DNA from: Pleionea sp041591085
Lineage (GTDB): Bacteria; Pseudomonadota; Gammaproteobacteria; Enterobacterales; Kangiellaceae
Assembly (NCBI GenBank): GCA_041591085.1
Contig: JBFHSP010000004.1
Location: 1-49,492 of the forward strand
Direction: 5' to 3'
DNA: 49,492 nucleotides
Each line of letters opens with the position of its first letter. Position 1 is the first letter of the stretch. The position numbers and the translations under genes are program-made. The notes under the pieces are model-generated. The model saw only the letters and a program-made list of their open reading frames with translations. It did no database searches and was not told the origin of the DNA. Shown in pieces: positions 17,012-25,581 of the stretch.

Positions 17012-17905
17012 ATGAATACCTCACTATCTGATGCTATTGAGTTTTTTATTGGTGCCTTTATTGAATTAGCTGTACTTTTTATTGTGATCAGCTTTTTGGT
17101 TGAGTTGATCCAGTGGTGGCTGCCCACCGAAAAAGTGCAGCGCATACTATCAGGAAACAAAGGCTATGCGGTAGCGGTCGCTTTGGGGGTTGTTACTCCC
17201 TTTTGCAGTTGTTCGACCTTACCTATGACCACTGGATTAATTAGAGCCAATGCACCCTTTGGGCCCATCATGGCGTTTTTACTGACTTCTCCTTTATTAA
17301 ATCCCTATATTGTTGGTCTGTTTGCAATTTCATTTGGAATAACGATCACCTTGGTTTATGGGTTATCGGTGATCATTTTTGCATTAGGCTCAGGAATGGT
17401 GTTAAGTCGTTTTAATTTTGCTCGATTTGTACGCGCGGAGTTGGTATCGGGTTGTGCTAGTTCTGGCTGTTCGAAAGAGACTGAAAAGTCAGCGTTTTCA
17501 ATTTTATATTTTGCTCAACGAGCCGTTAAACAGTGGCTGCAGTTTTTACCTTATATTATTATTGGCGTATTAGTCGGCGCTGTTATTCATGGATTTATTC
17601 CACATCAATGGATAGCTGAACTGCAATTTATTCATCCCTTAATTCTTATTCCTGTATTGGCGGTATTGAGTTTACTGTTATATGTAAGGGCTTCAACTAT
17701 GGTTCCGATTGCCCTTTCTTTGGTTGGAAAAGGCTTAAGTATGGGCGCGGTGATGTCATTAACCATTGCCGGAGCCGGCGCGAGTTTATCTGAGCTTATA
17801 ATGATGAAAAAAATGTTTCATTGGCCATTACTTGCGGCGTTTCTTGTGGTGGTATTTTCAACCGCGTGCGTCACCGGTTGGACTTTATTATTACTGGGTT
17901 TTTAA
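17012..17905 (+). CDS. ArsP/DUF318-type (UPF0718) membrane permease
   Basis: Polytopic permease of 297 residues with about eight hydrophobic segments. Family marks: VTPFCSCSTLPMTTGLIRANAPFGPIMAFLLTSPLLNP (Cys65 and Cys67), a central hydrophilic loop with SGCASSGCSKE (Cys148, Cys153), and a C-terminal half containing the second repeat. The FCSCSTLP motif is seen in ArsP, which exports trivalent organoarsenicals. A TGGAG ribosome binding site precedes ATG 17012. It is divergent from an ArsR-family gene and overlaps the glutathione synthetase gene by one base (TAATG). Arsenical export is the likeliest role; other thiophilic substrates are possible. Confidence 0.85.
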   Translation: MNTSLSDAIEFFIGAFIELAVLFIVISFLVELIQWWLPTEKVQRILSGNKGYAVAVALGVVTPFCSCSTLPMTTGLIRANAPFGPIMAFLLTSPLLNPYIVGLFAISFGITITLVYGLSVIIFALGSGMVLSRFNFARFVRAELVSGCASSGCSKETEKSAFSILYFAQRAVKQWLQFLPYIIIGVLVGAVIHGFIPHQWIAELQFIHPLILIPVLAVLSLLLYVRASTMVPIALSLVGKGLSMGAVMSLTIAGAGASLSELIMMKKMFHWPLLAAFLVVVFSTACVTGWTLLLLGF

Positions 17906-19224
17906 TGATGATAGCCTCACAAGATTATTTTAACTGGGCGCAAAAGCATGGCGTGGGTTTGCTAAACGAAAGCAAAGAGTTTGCTCCGGTTAGGTTTGCG
18001 TTAACGCCTTACGTTGTATCTAGCCAAGATTGGAACTATTTGACAGAAGCATCACAAGCTCTGATGGAGTTGATGCTGATTATCAGAGAAGATCCGAGTT
18101 GGTTAATCGAACAGCTTACGCCCATGCTTTCAACCGATACTTTAATCAAAGAGCTGTTGGTATTGCTAAAGGATGCTTCGATTAAACGAATAGCTCGCTC
18201 TTTGATACTGGCTCGGTATGATTTCGTGTTAAATACAGATAAAGAGTGGAAATTGATTGAAAGCAATACCATTGCCGCTGGTATGGGGCCTATGTGTGAG
18301 CAGGTGGTTTCATTGCAACAAAAAGATCATGATCAGCTAGCACAAAACCCTGCCTTAGAGCAGCAGAGTTTAACGTTATTTACTGCAGCACAGTCGGTAA
18401 GAAATGCGAATAATCCATTGATCCTTTTTTTAATTGAAGAGCAAGAAGACAATGTATTTGATCAGAGAATGTTAGCTCAAGCGGTAGAGAGGCGCGGTGC
18501 AAAAGTAGCTTTCTCAACGTTTAAGGAGTTGGTACGCATTACTCGCTCTCAACCAGATGAACAAGAACAGTTGGTTTTCAATGATGCAGGAGTGGTTGAT
18601 CTTATCTATTTTAGAACAGGCTATAACTTGATCGATTATCAGAATGAAAAAGGTGATACTTCAGTCAGGCTAGCGCTTCGAAATAAATTGGAACAGTTTG
18701 AATTGGTAGTGTGTCCAAGTATTGCCGATCAATTAGTTTCAAGTAAATGGCTGCAAATGATTTTGAGTGAAAAATCGGTTAAGCAGCTAATGAAGCTTGG
18801 ACTTGATCAGCAAAAAGCCAAATTTATTTATGACGTTTTAAATGTCGGCTATCAAGTTGCTAGCGATAAGAAGCAAATTGAAGGTGCTTTAAGTTCTGGT
18901 AACTGGTTATTAAAGTCACATGGTGAAGGTGGCGGTAATGTTAAGGCTTTCACTGGTGTAAATAAACTTGATGAAGCGATTAAACAAAAACATCTGCTGA
19001 TGGAACGAATCCAGATTAAACCAAACGACTCAGGAACATCGCTTATTGAAAATGGTGAGCGAGTCTATATTGTCTCAACTACAACTGAAATAGGTATTTT
19101 TGTCGATTCCGAACGATTGTCTTTTAACGGGTATTTAGCTCGAACCAAACCTACTGAAGAATTAGAGTGCGGCGTTCATCGAGCGCGAGGAATGATTAAT
19201 GGAGTTGCCCTTAAAGACGACTAA
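17905..19224 (+). CDS. Eukaryotic-type glutathione synthetase homologue
   Basis: ATP-dependent ligase of the eukaryotic GSS family, not the bacterial GshB ATP-grasp type; expected to join glycine to gamma-glutamylcysteine or make a related thiol peptide. Visible motifs: KLIESNTIAAGMG (Glu119, Asn121), VVDLIYFRTGYNLIDYQN, CPSIADQLVSSKWLQ, LLKSHGEGGGNVK (Lys337, Glu341, Gly342-344), LMERIQIKP, TEIGIFVD, and GYLARTKPTEE. These align with human E144/N146, YFRDGYMP, CPDIATQLAGTKK, LKPQREGGGN, LMEKIEP, SELGIFG and HLLRTK. The final substrate-closing loop (GVHRARGMINGVALKDD) differs from human GGVAAGVAVLD. Length 439 against about 474. Start: ATG 17905 overlapping the permease stop (second ATG at 17908); a TTG-initiated extension into the permease is unlikely. 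Confidence 0.85.
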   Translation: MMIASQDYFNWAQKHGVGLLNESKEFAPVRFALTPYVVSSQDWNYLTEASQALMELMLIIREDPSWLIEQLTPMLSTDTLIKELLVLLKDASIKRIARSLILARYDFVLNTDKEWKLIESNTIAAGMGPMCEQVVSLQQKDHDQLAQNPALEQQSLTLFTAAQSVRNANNPLILFLIEEQEDNVFDQRMLAQAVERRGAKVAFSTFKELVRITRSQPDEQEQLVFNDAGVVDLIYFRTGYNLIDYQNEKGDTSVRLALRNKLEQFELVVCPSIADQLVSSKWLQMILSEKSVKQLMKLGLDQQKAKFIYDVLNVGYQVASDKKQIEGALSSGNWLLKSHGEGGGNVKAFTGVNKLDEAIKQKHLLMERIQIKPNDSGTSLIENGERVYIVSTTTEIGIFVDSERLSFNGYLARTKPTEELECGVHRARGMINGVALKDD

Positions 19225-19324
19225 AAATTTTTGTAACTAAATAACCCTCTCATTATAAAACGATCCGTTTGAAGCAATAGGCGCCGAATAAACGAAAATG
19301 CTTTTCAATAATAGAGGAATCATT

Positions 19325-19936
19325 ATGAAAAAATTATCCATAGGTTTGTTTTTTAGCGGGATCTTAACTTTTGCTTTACTCGCAATGATGGCGCTGCTTA
19401 TCAGTAATTCTGGCGAAGTTCACTCAGGGAAAGACCCGGTCGTCGTTGACTACGGCCCTGTTAAAATAGAACTAAAAGATCCAGAAAGAAAGAATCGAAA
19501 GCCTCCTGAACCTCCAAAAAAACAAGAGATTGAACCTATCGATAAAATTCAATCGAGTAACAATAGGTCTGAAAACTTAGTAAAGGTTAAATTTCCAACA
19601 TTAACCGGAGTCGATGGAAGTGAGTTTAAAGTTCCTTATACCGGTGTATTTATGGATGGTCAAAACGGAGATGCGATGGTTGTATCAATGATTGAGCCTC
19701 GCTATCCTCGAGTAGCAGCAGTTAATGGGACTGAAGGGTATGTTTCTTTTCAGTTTGATATTAATGAAGATGGCAGTGTCAGTGATATAAAAGTGGTAGA
19801 TTCATCGCCTAAAGGTGTTTTTGAGCAGGAAGCTAAACGGGCCATTGCAAAATGGAAGTTTAAAGCGAAAATGGAAAATGGTAGAGCAGTAAAGCAAGGT
19901 AATATGCACTACACGCTTGAGTTTAAATTATCGTAG
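19325..19936 (+). CDS. TonB-family energy transducer
   Basis: TonB-like protein of 203 residues. N-terminal membrane anchor at about 5-27 (KLSIGLFFSGILTFALLAMMALLIS), a short Pro/Lys/Glu-rich linker (KPPEPPKKQEIEP) and a C-terminal TonB domain at about 120-203 (PRYPRVAAVNGTEGYVSFQFDINEDGSVSDIKVVDSSP, KRAIAKWKFK). Start at 19325 is supported by AGAGGA 8 bases upstream; an ATG nine codons earlier has no ribosome binding site. It would couple proton-motive force to outer-membrane receptors, but no exbB/exbD or receptor gene is adjacent, so it is an orphan that must use ExbBD from elsewhere. The anchor lacks the SHLS-type motif of E. coli TonB. Confidence 0.85.
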   Translation: MKKLSIGLFFSGILTFALLAMMALLISNSGEVHSGKDPVVVDYGPVKIELKDPERKNRKPPEPPKKQEIEPIDKIQSSNNRSENLVKVKFPTLTGVDGSEFKVPYTGVFMDGQNGDAMVVSMIEPRYPRVAAVNGTEGYVSFQFDINEDGSVSDIKVVDSSPKGVFEQEAKRAIAKWKFKAKMENGRAVKQGNMHYTLEFKLS

Positions 19937-19950
19937 TAAAGATAAAAAAA

Positions 19951-19978
19951 AGCCGCACTGAGGTGCGGCTAGTTTTTT
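19951..19978 (+). terminator. Rho-independent terminator after tonB-like gene
   Basis: Perfect 8-bp stem AGCCGCAC / GTGCGGCT with tetraloop TGAG, then AGTTTTTTCTTTT. The A-run upstream makes it usable on the minus strand too, for the small gene ending at 20026. Confidence 0.88.
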
Positions 19979-20025
19979 CTTTTAGGGAGTTAAAACTGAA
20001 CGGGCTAATCGTCAATTGAAGTGGA

Positions 20026-20217
20026 TTAAGCCACTTCTTGGTCTTGAATGATTTGAGTGATCTCATAACCCTTTGCTAAAAGCATATTGTCTTCTTCGGG
20101 GATTTTAATGCAATTGGTATGTGAATTTGACGGAAGTAAAATTTGTCCGCATCCGGCACAACCAGTAATGTGGATCCTTCCTTTGCTGTAAGTACACCAT
20201 TGATGTTGGTTTGACAT
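20026..20217 (-). CDS. Small Cys-containing protein, probable zinc-binding, unknown function
   Basis: A 63-residue protein I do not recognise. Cysteines at 8, 20, 23 and 36 (WCTYSKGRIHITGCAGCGQILLP, SHTNC) include one CxxC and could form a Zn or Fe site. There is no signal or membrane segment. The ATG at 20217 has an excellent AAGGAG ribosome binding site 5 bases upstream; an ATG nine codons earlier (20244) has none and overlaps it. It stands alone between a terminator and the minus-strand MFS gene, from which it is separated by two tandem hairpins. The strong ribosome site and Cys pattern are the evidence that it is expressed. Confidence 0.68.
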   Translation of the reverse strand: MSNQHQWCTYSKGRIHITGCAGCGQILLPSNSHTNCIKIPEEDNMLLAKGYEITQIIQDQEVA

Positions 20218-20322
20218 ACTGACTCCTTGACTGGGCTTAAACATCTCTAACTTGAGTTAAAGTTTAGTCAATAAATAGGGCTTTCATCAAAGGTGTAATA
20301 CGCTAGTTGTTGTGCGAAATAT

Positions 20323-20371
20323 CTTACAAACTTGTAAGTTTGAGTTTATCAAACTTGCAAAAAGCAAGTTT
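20323..20371 (-). terminator. Two tandem hairpins downstream of MFS gene
   Basis: Hairpin 1: AAACTTGC-AAAAA-GCAAGTTT at 20351-20371 (8-bp stem). Hairpin 2: CTTACAA-AC-TTGTAAG at 20323-20338 (7-bp stem, tight loop). They begin 23 bases past the MFS stop codon on the minus strand. No long U-run follows either, so they may be a weak terminator, an RNA-stability element, or an operator for the small Cys gene whose start is about 106 bases further on. Confidence 0.5.
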
Positions 20372-20393
20372 AAGTTCGAAATAATCTATAAAA

Positions 20394-21608
20394 CTAAACT
20401 TTAAGTTCTTTTTCTTGCCAATAGAGCCTTATGGTTTGACTTGGGCTGTTGGGCATCAGGCGGCTTAAAGCCAGTGATCCGAGAGCAAGCAGGGCTCCAA
20501 TAATGAATACCCATGAAGGTTTAACCAGCCAGATCAATCCAAATGTTGCAGGGATAATCACGGCGGCAATGTGATTAATAGTAAAACTTACCGCTGAAGT
20601 TGCGGCCATGTCTTCGGGCGCGGCAATTTTTTGGAAATAAGTTTTTATGGCAATGGCCATTGCAAATAAAAGATGATCAACAATATAGAGGCCTGCCGCT
20701 ATGTTTTTATCTTCAACAAACGCATAACTTAAAAATACGATGGCTAATCCTGAATACTCAACAAATAATGCGCGTCTTTCACCGACTTTACCAATCCATC
20801 TTCCTATGCGTTCCGCAAAGAAAAAGTTGAACAGATGATTCACGGTATAAAGTAAGGCGATTTCACCAACGCCGTAGCCAAATTTTTCTACCATCATAAA
20901 TCCGGCAAACACCATAAAGATTTGCCTGCGGGCCCCACTCATGAAGGTGAGTGCATAATAGAGCCAGTATTTACGGCGAATAATCAGTTTTTTATGTTGA
21001 GTAACCGGGTTCTCAAACCTGGGAAATGCAATAAACATATAGGCAATAAGAACAAGCGCTAAACCAGAGGTGATTACATACATGTGGGTGTAAGAAAGCT
21101 CTAACACGGTATCTGCTAGCCATACAAATCCATACACCGATAAAGAACATAAAGAGCCAATTCCAATTAATTTACCCATTTGTTCGGCAGCGGTTTCTTT
21201 ATCAAGCCATTGCCATTTGAGTGATTGATTCAGTGTTTCAAAATAATGAAAGCCGACTGACATGATAAAGGTCGTAAGATAAAGCCCCATTACAGTTGGA
21301 AAAAACGGCGTCGCAAATACGCCAACCGCTAATAGCAACAAGCTAATTAATGCGAATCGCTGCTCATGTAAAAAAGCGAGAATAAATACGGCGGTAAATG
21401 CTAAAAAACCGGGAATTTCTCGAATGCTTTGTAAAAAGCCAATTTCTTTACCGGTAAACTGCGCTGAGTCGATGGCAAAATTATTGAGTAACGTCACCCA
21501 GCTTGAAAAAGCCAACGGCATAACTATGGCCATTAATATAAGCAGGTTAAAAGGCGATTTACTGAGAGATGGCTTACTAGAGGATGATGTACTTTGAGAG
21601 TTAAGCAT
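20394..21608 (-). CDS. MFS transporter
   Basis: Polytopic permease of 404 residues with about twelve hydrophobic segments. The N-half has GFLQSIREIPGFLAF and a YLTTFIMSVGFHYFETLNQSL segment; a central basic loop (TQHKKLIIRRKYW) separates the halves; SGARRQIFMVFAGFMM and DHLLFAMAIAIKTYFQKIA in the second half are typical of a group of uncharacterised MFS proteins. The ATG at 21608 is used; a TTG-initiated extension of ten codons is possible but neither has a clear ribosome binding site. Substrate unknown. Divergent from creD. Confidence 0.8.
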   Translation of the reverse strand: MLNSQSTSSSSKPSLSKSPFNLLILMAIVMPLAFSSWVTLLNNFAIDSAQFTGKEIGFLQSIREIPGFLAFTAVFILAFLHEQRFALISLLLLAVGVFATPFFPTVMGLYLTTFIMSVGFHYFETLNQSLKWQWLDKETAAEQMGKLIGIGSLCSLSVYGFVWLADTVLELSYTHMYVITSGLALVLIAYMFIAFPRFENPVTQHKKLIIRRKYWLYYALTFMSGARRQIFMVFAGFMMVEKFGYGVGEIALLYTVNHLFNFFFAERIGRWIGKVGERRALFVEYSGLAIVFLSYAFVEDKNIAAGLYIVDHLLFAMAIAIKTYFQKIAAPEDMAATSAVSFTINHIAAVIIPATFGLIWLVKPSWVFIIGALLALGSLALSRLMPNSPSQTIRLYWQEKELKV

Positions 21609-21795
21609 TGAAACACAGACCACGTATTGCAAAGGCAAATTTTAGCATGAAATTTTAAACTTCTTAGTGCCTATTTAATTTTGGGCTGTAAATACTCTTA
21701 AATTTTGTAATGTCATTATTCGTCAGATTTGCACCACAGAATATCCATAATCTCGCCTCACAATAGAGTTCTAATTAATTTAATGGAGATTTTGT

Positions 21796-23139
21796 GTGGC
21801 TATTGCTATTCAATCTAAAACTAAAAAGATGTTGTTGGTATTTTTTATATTCATCGCACTTTCAATCGCTTTATCGGTTGTTTCAAATAAAATCGATGAG
21901 CGCTCAAATTACCGTGATATGGCTTTTCAGTCAGTTTCAGAGAGTTGGACAAAAGAACAAACTTTGATGCTTCCGGTATTGGTTATACCTTATGAAGAAA
22001 CTATAACTGAAAAAGAATGGAATAAATCGAAAGAAGAGTTTGTGCTTAAAGAAACAAAATTAAGGAAAAAGTGGCATGCACCTTTAATTTCATCAAAATT
22101 GAACATTGATTTACAGTCACAAATTTTACAGAGAGGTTTGTTTAATGTGCCTGTATACACGGCTCAAATCAGTTTAGCGTCGATCGTAGACGCTGCTTCA
22201 ATTCAAACTTTGCGACAGAAACCCAATATAAAGCTTATTGGAGGTGCTTTTTTGTCAGTGGTAGTGAGTGATCAGCGAGGACTGGTCGAATTGCCAAAGG
22301 TTTTTAATACAGAGTCGAAGCAAAGCCTAAATGTCAAAGCAGGCAGTGGACTCGATCATAGCCCTCTAGGGTTTTCAATTTTGCTTCCACCATTTGACTC
22401 TACTCTTAACCTTGATATCCGTATAACGATGAATGGAATGTCGAGTATGCAAATACTGCCAACAGCTAAAGATAATCAAGTTGAAATAAGCAGCCCATGG
22501 AATCATCCAAAATTTATCGGCTCTTTTTTACCGCAACAACGCAATATTAATCAAGCTGGTTACCAGGCGAATTGGCAAGTGAGTGAGTTGGCAACCGGAA
22601 TAGAATCCATGTTTCGAGGTTTTAATTCGCAGTCAATAGAGCAAAGTAAGGCATTGGCTTTTGGTGTTAGACATATTCAACCAGTTGATCACTATGTTAA
22701 ATCTGATCGCAGTGTTAAGTATGGTTGGCTGATTGTAGCGCTGGTATTTATGGCTATGTGGATTTATGAGTTGCTAGGAAAAGCAAATATGACGTTGTTG
22801 CATTATGCGCTGATAGGTGCTGCTTTAGTGATATTTTATGTGTTGCTACTAGGTTTATCTGAGCACTTGTCTTTTTCGCTGTCCTACTTTATTGCGGTAG
22901 TAATGAGTAGCTGCATCATTATTTATTATTTATCTAACCGTTCTATTAAAAAGCACTTAGCTTATTTATGGGTTGGATTTTGTGTGTTGTATAGTTTGCT
23001 CTATTTTATTATTTCATCGGAAGATTACGCATTGGTGTCAGGAGCCATTTTATTATTCCTGTGTTTATTTGCGCTTATGGCATCGACTAAATCATTAAAT
23101 CAAAAAGATCAGATGCAAACGGAACTATTTAATCAATAA
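21796..23139 (+). CDS. creD: CreD-family inner membrane protein
   Basis: Protein of 447 residues, GTG start with TGGAG ribosome binding site. N-terminal membrane segment at about 12-30, then a large periplasmic part (31-300) with the family sequence YRDMAFQSVSESWTKEQTLMLPVLVIPYEE and GLDHSPLGFSILLPPFDSTLNLDIRITMNGMSSMQILP, and four to five C-terminal membrane helices (about 308-435). Length matches E. coli CreD (450). CreD is linked to envelope integrity and beta-lactam or colicin responses through CreBC in enterobacteria; no creBC genes are here, so regulation must differ. Single-gene unit convergent with the metalloprotease gene. Confidence 0.88.
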   Translation: MAIAIQSKTKKMLLVFFIFIALSIALSVVSNKIDERSNYRDMAFQSVSESWTKEQTLMLPVLVIPYEETITEKEWNKSKEEFVLKETKLRKKWHAPLISSKLNIDLQSQILQRGLFNVPVYTAQISLASIVDAASIQTLRQKPNIKLIGGAFLSVVVSDQRGLVELPKVFNTESKQSLNVKAGSGLDHSPLGFSILLPPFDSTLNLDIRITMNGMSSMQILPTAKDNQVEISSPWNHPKFIGSFLPQQRNINQAGYQANWQVSELATGIESMFRGFNSQSIEQSKALAFGVRHIQPVDHYVKSDRSVKYGWLIVALVFMAMWIYELLGKANMTLLHYALIGAALVIFYVLLLGLSEHLSFSLSYFIAVVMSSCIIIYYLSNRSIKKHLAYLWVGFCVLYSLLYFIISSEDYALVSGAILLFLCLFALMASTKSLNQKDQMQTELFNQ

Positions 23140-23143
23140 AATA

Positions 23144-23160
23144 GGGGGGCTACGCCCCCC
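23144..23160. terminator. GC-rich hairpin between creD and metalloprotease gene
   Basis: Seven-bp stem GGGGGGC / GCCCCCC with loop TAC, between convergent genes ending at 23139 and 23179. The minus-strand side is followed by a U-rich stretch (TATTTTATT), so it fits best as the terminator of the metalloprotease operon, possibly shared with creD. Confidence 0.65.
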
Positions 23161-23178
23161 AAGCTAGTGATTGGTTTT

Positions 23179-25569
23179 TTAATTCCCGATAGGAGAGCCC
23201 GGTGGCATATCCATTGTTTTTGATTTTATTTGAAGCTGACCACTTTTAAACTGCTCGATAATTTGGGCTTGCCATAAATACACATTTCTGTGGCTTGGGC
23301 TTTTGTTGTAATAAGTTTTAAACCATGCATGTAATTCAGTGAGAGTATTAAAAGACTGAGCCCTTACTTCAGGAGAAGCATTATCATTGCCTGCTAAGCT
23401 GATCAGCTGCGAAACTAAACTACTAATCTGGCGCATTTGAATAGCCTGCAGTCGTTCAGTTAAATCATTTTTTATTAATTGATCCGTTAACGTTTTAAAA
23501 ATCTCATTGAGTCCCATTTGTTGATTGTTCTTTGCGTGTTGCCAATACACTCTTGCTAAGCGTTCGGGATGTAACAAAATGGATAAAACGTGTTGAGTAG
23601 ACGCTTCAGCAAGAGATAATGGATCAAACGCTTTTCCGGTATAACCTTGGGTACTTTCTCTGCTTTTTGCATAACCGTAGGCTTTTGGTGGAATTAAATT
23701 TTCAATAGATTCCGGGAGCATCAATTCACTTGGTTGGATTGATTTTAATAAAACAGCGAGAGCTGCTTTTTGCTCTGCTACGGTTACTGAGTTGATAGAA
23801 AAATGAGTGCCTTTATCTTTCATCGCATAATTAAAATGAATACCTCCAATGAGTTTTCCAACTGCCTCTTGCTGATAACGATGGTAAAAGTATACCGGTA
23901 CTAATGCTTCTTCTAAATCGGAATAGGGGGCACCATCGGGGATCACATTATGATTAAAACGAGTTAAAGCGACCTGTCGAAGCTTTAATAAGCGGTCTAA
24001 CTCTTCCGAAGCATTGACACCGTTATCCCATAAGTGAGAAGTCGGATGAAAATCGGCAATTGAGCGAGAGTCTGGATCAGAAATAAACTGAAACCCCAAC
24101 AGTTCATTTTGACTCAATATTCCTTTTAAGACCTTTTCTTCATTTAAATGTGAAAAGTCGCCATAGCCATATAGTATGACTTGTTTATCCCACTCGCCGA
24201 TGTTTTCTGCGTAAGCATTGTTGAAGGAGATATTTTGTTGTCCATCCAGATGAATGTAAGGATGAGGATAGTCCATAACCGATGCGCGGTTTTTGCCACT
24301 TGCCGCAAAATTGTGTGCAATGCCAAGGGTATGACCAATTTCATGAGCAGATAGCTGTTTAATTCGGGCAAGCGCCATCGACTTTTGTTGCTCAATATTC
24401 ACCTCTCCTTCACCAAAGGGGGCCGACATACCGGTCGCAATTAAAAAGTCTTGGCGGACTCTTAAAGAACCTAAAGTGACATGTCCTTTGATTATTTCTC
24501 CAGTTCGAGGATCTATCACTGACGAGCCATAAGACCAGCCTCGAGTTGAACGATGGACCCATTGAATAACGTTGTAACGAACATCCATAGGATCGGCATT
24601 ATCTGGTAGCACTTTTACTTGAAATGCGTTTTCGTATCCTGCCGCTTCAAATGCTTGATTCCACCAATGCGCGCCTTCTAATAATGCACTGCGAACGGGC
24701 TCAGGTATACCGGGGTCTAAATAATAAATGATGGGTTTAACTGCGGCGCTTTTTGCGGCTGTTGGTTCAACTTTGGCTAATCGATGCCGAGGGATCCAGC
24801 GCTGAGTTATGGACTGCTCAAACGGGGTAGCATAATCCATAAATTCGAATGACCAAAAACCACTTCTAGGATCAAACTTTCTAGGTTTGTATTTATTATC
24901 CGGTAGCTTAATAAAGGAATGATGAATGCGAACACTGACACTCGATGCATCGGGCGCCACGCTTTTTATATGGTCTCCATCGGCTTTTCCGGTAAAAGTA
25001 ATAAATGCTTCAAACTCACTGTTTAAAGGAAACGCCTTAGTTCGATTTAAATTGAGGGCTGAACGCGAAGCATCAACTTTATAATTTCCTTGCTGCTTCA
25101 TAGCCAATCTATCTGCAACACCATGAGCATCTTGTAATAAAAATGGGGTAGCGTTAACAATAGCGTTACGTTTGTCTTGAGCAACTACTTCAAACCCCCA
25201 AATAATCGAATTTGCAAATGCTTCTTCAATCGCTTCTTTTTCTTTCTTATTGTCGGTGTTGGCTCTGAAATAGGTGTTAAGTTGACGCAGCAACACTTTG
25301 TTGCCGATCCGCTCAAACTGAACTAAGCGAGTGTTTGATAGCTGACCTCTATCAAGTCCAATATCATTGGAGCCTAAACCTTGTGGCAAACTGGTCTGAT
25401 AGATAAAAGGTTGATTAAACTTATCAATTTTCCAATACACTTCGGCATTTTCATTAGTATAAAAATCAACAAAACCGGCGAACGCCTTCATACCTTTTGT
25501 GTATTCTGTTGGCGTGCTTGCTAGCACCGAGCAAGTCCAAAATAAAAATAATATTGAGACTTTTTTCAT
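23179..25569 (-). CDS. Secreted zinc-dependent metalloprotease (DUF5117/DUF4953 type)
   Basis: Exported protein of 796 residues with an N-terminal signal peptide (MKKVSILFLFWTCSVLAS). The metzincin zinc signature HExxHxxGxxH is HEIGHTLGIAHNF at His409, His413 and His419, with catalytic Glu410, and the following SVMDYPHP provides a Met-turn candidate. The upstream YYLDPGIPEPVRSALLEGAHWWNQAFEAAGY segment is characteristic of the DUF5117-DUF4953 zinc metalloprotease group common in Bacteroidetes and marine proteobacteria. Expected to act in periplasm or outside the cell. It follows the NTF2-like gene by 12 bases with an AAGGA ribosome binding site, forming a two-gene operon of exported proteins. 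Substrate unknown. Confidence 0.88.
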   Translation of the reverse strand: MKKVSILFLFWTCSVLASTPTEYTKGMKAFAGFVDFYTNENAEVYWKIDKFNQPFIYQTSLPQGLGSNDIGLDRGQLSNTRLVQFERIGNKVLLRQLNTYFRANTDNKKEKEAIEEAFANSIIWGFEVVAQDKRNAIVNATPFLLQDAHGVADRLAMKQQGNYKVDASRSALNLNRTKAFPLNSEFEAFITFTGKADGDHIKSVAPDASSVSVRIHHSFIKLPDNKYKPRKFDPRSGFWSFEFMDYATPFEQSITQRWIPRHRLAKVEPTAAKSAAVKPIIYYLDPGIPEPVRSALLEGAHWWNQAFEAAGYENAFQVKVLPDNADPMDVRYNVIQWVHRSTRGWSYGSSVIDPRTGEIIKGHVTLGSLRVRQDFLIATGMSAPFGEGEVNIEQQKSMALARIKQLSAHEIGHTLGIAHNFAASGKNRASVMDYPHPYIHLDGQQNISFNNAYAENIGEWDKQVILYGYGDFSHLNEEKVLKGILSQNELLGFQFISDPDSRSIADFHPTSHLWDNGVNASEELDRLLKLRQVALTRFNHNVIPDGAPYSDLEEALVPVYFYHRYQQEAVGKLIGGIHFNYAMKDKGTHFSINSVTVAEQKAALAVLLKSIQPSELMLPESIENLIPPKAYGYAKSRESTQGYTGKAFDPLSLAEASTQHVLSILLHPERLARVYWQHAKNNQQMGLNEIFKTLTDQLIKNDLTERLQAIQMRQISSLVSQLISLAGNDNASPEVRAQSFNTLTELHAWFKTYYNKSPSHRNVYLWQAQIIEQFKSGQLQIKSKTMDMPPGSPIGN

Positions 25570-25581
25570 GGATCTTATCCT

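Noticed and set aside
17821..17904. N-terminal extension of the glutathione synthetase from a TTG
   Set aside because: It lies inside the permease gene in another frame, adds unlike residues, and the TAATG overlap at 17905 gives a natural coupled start.
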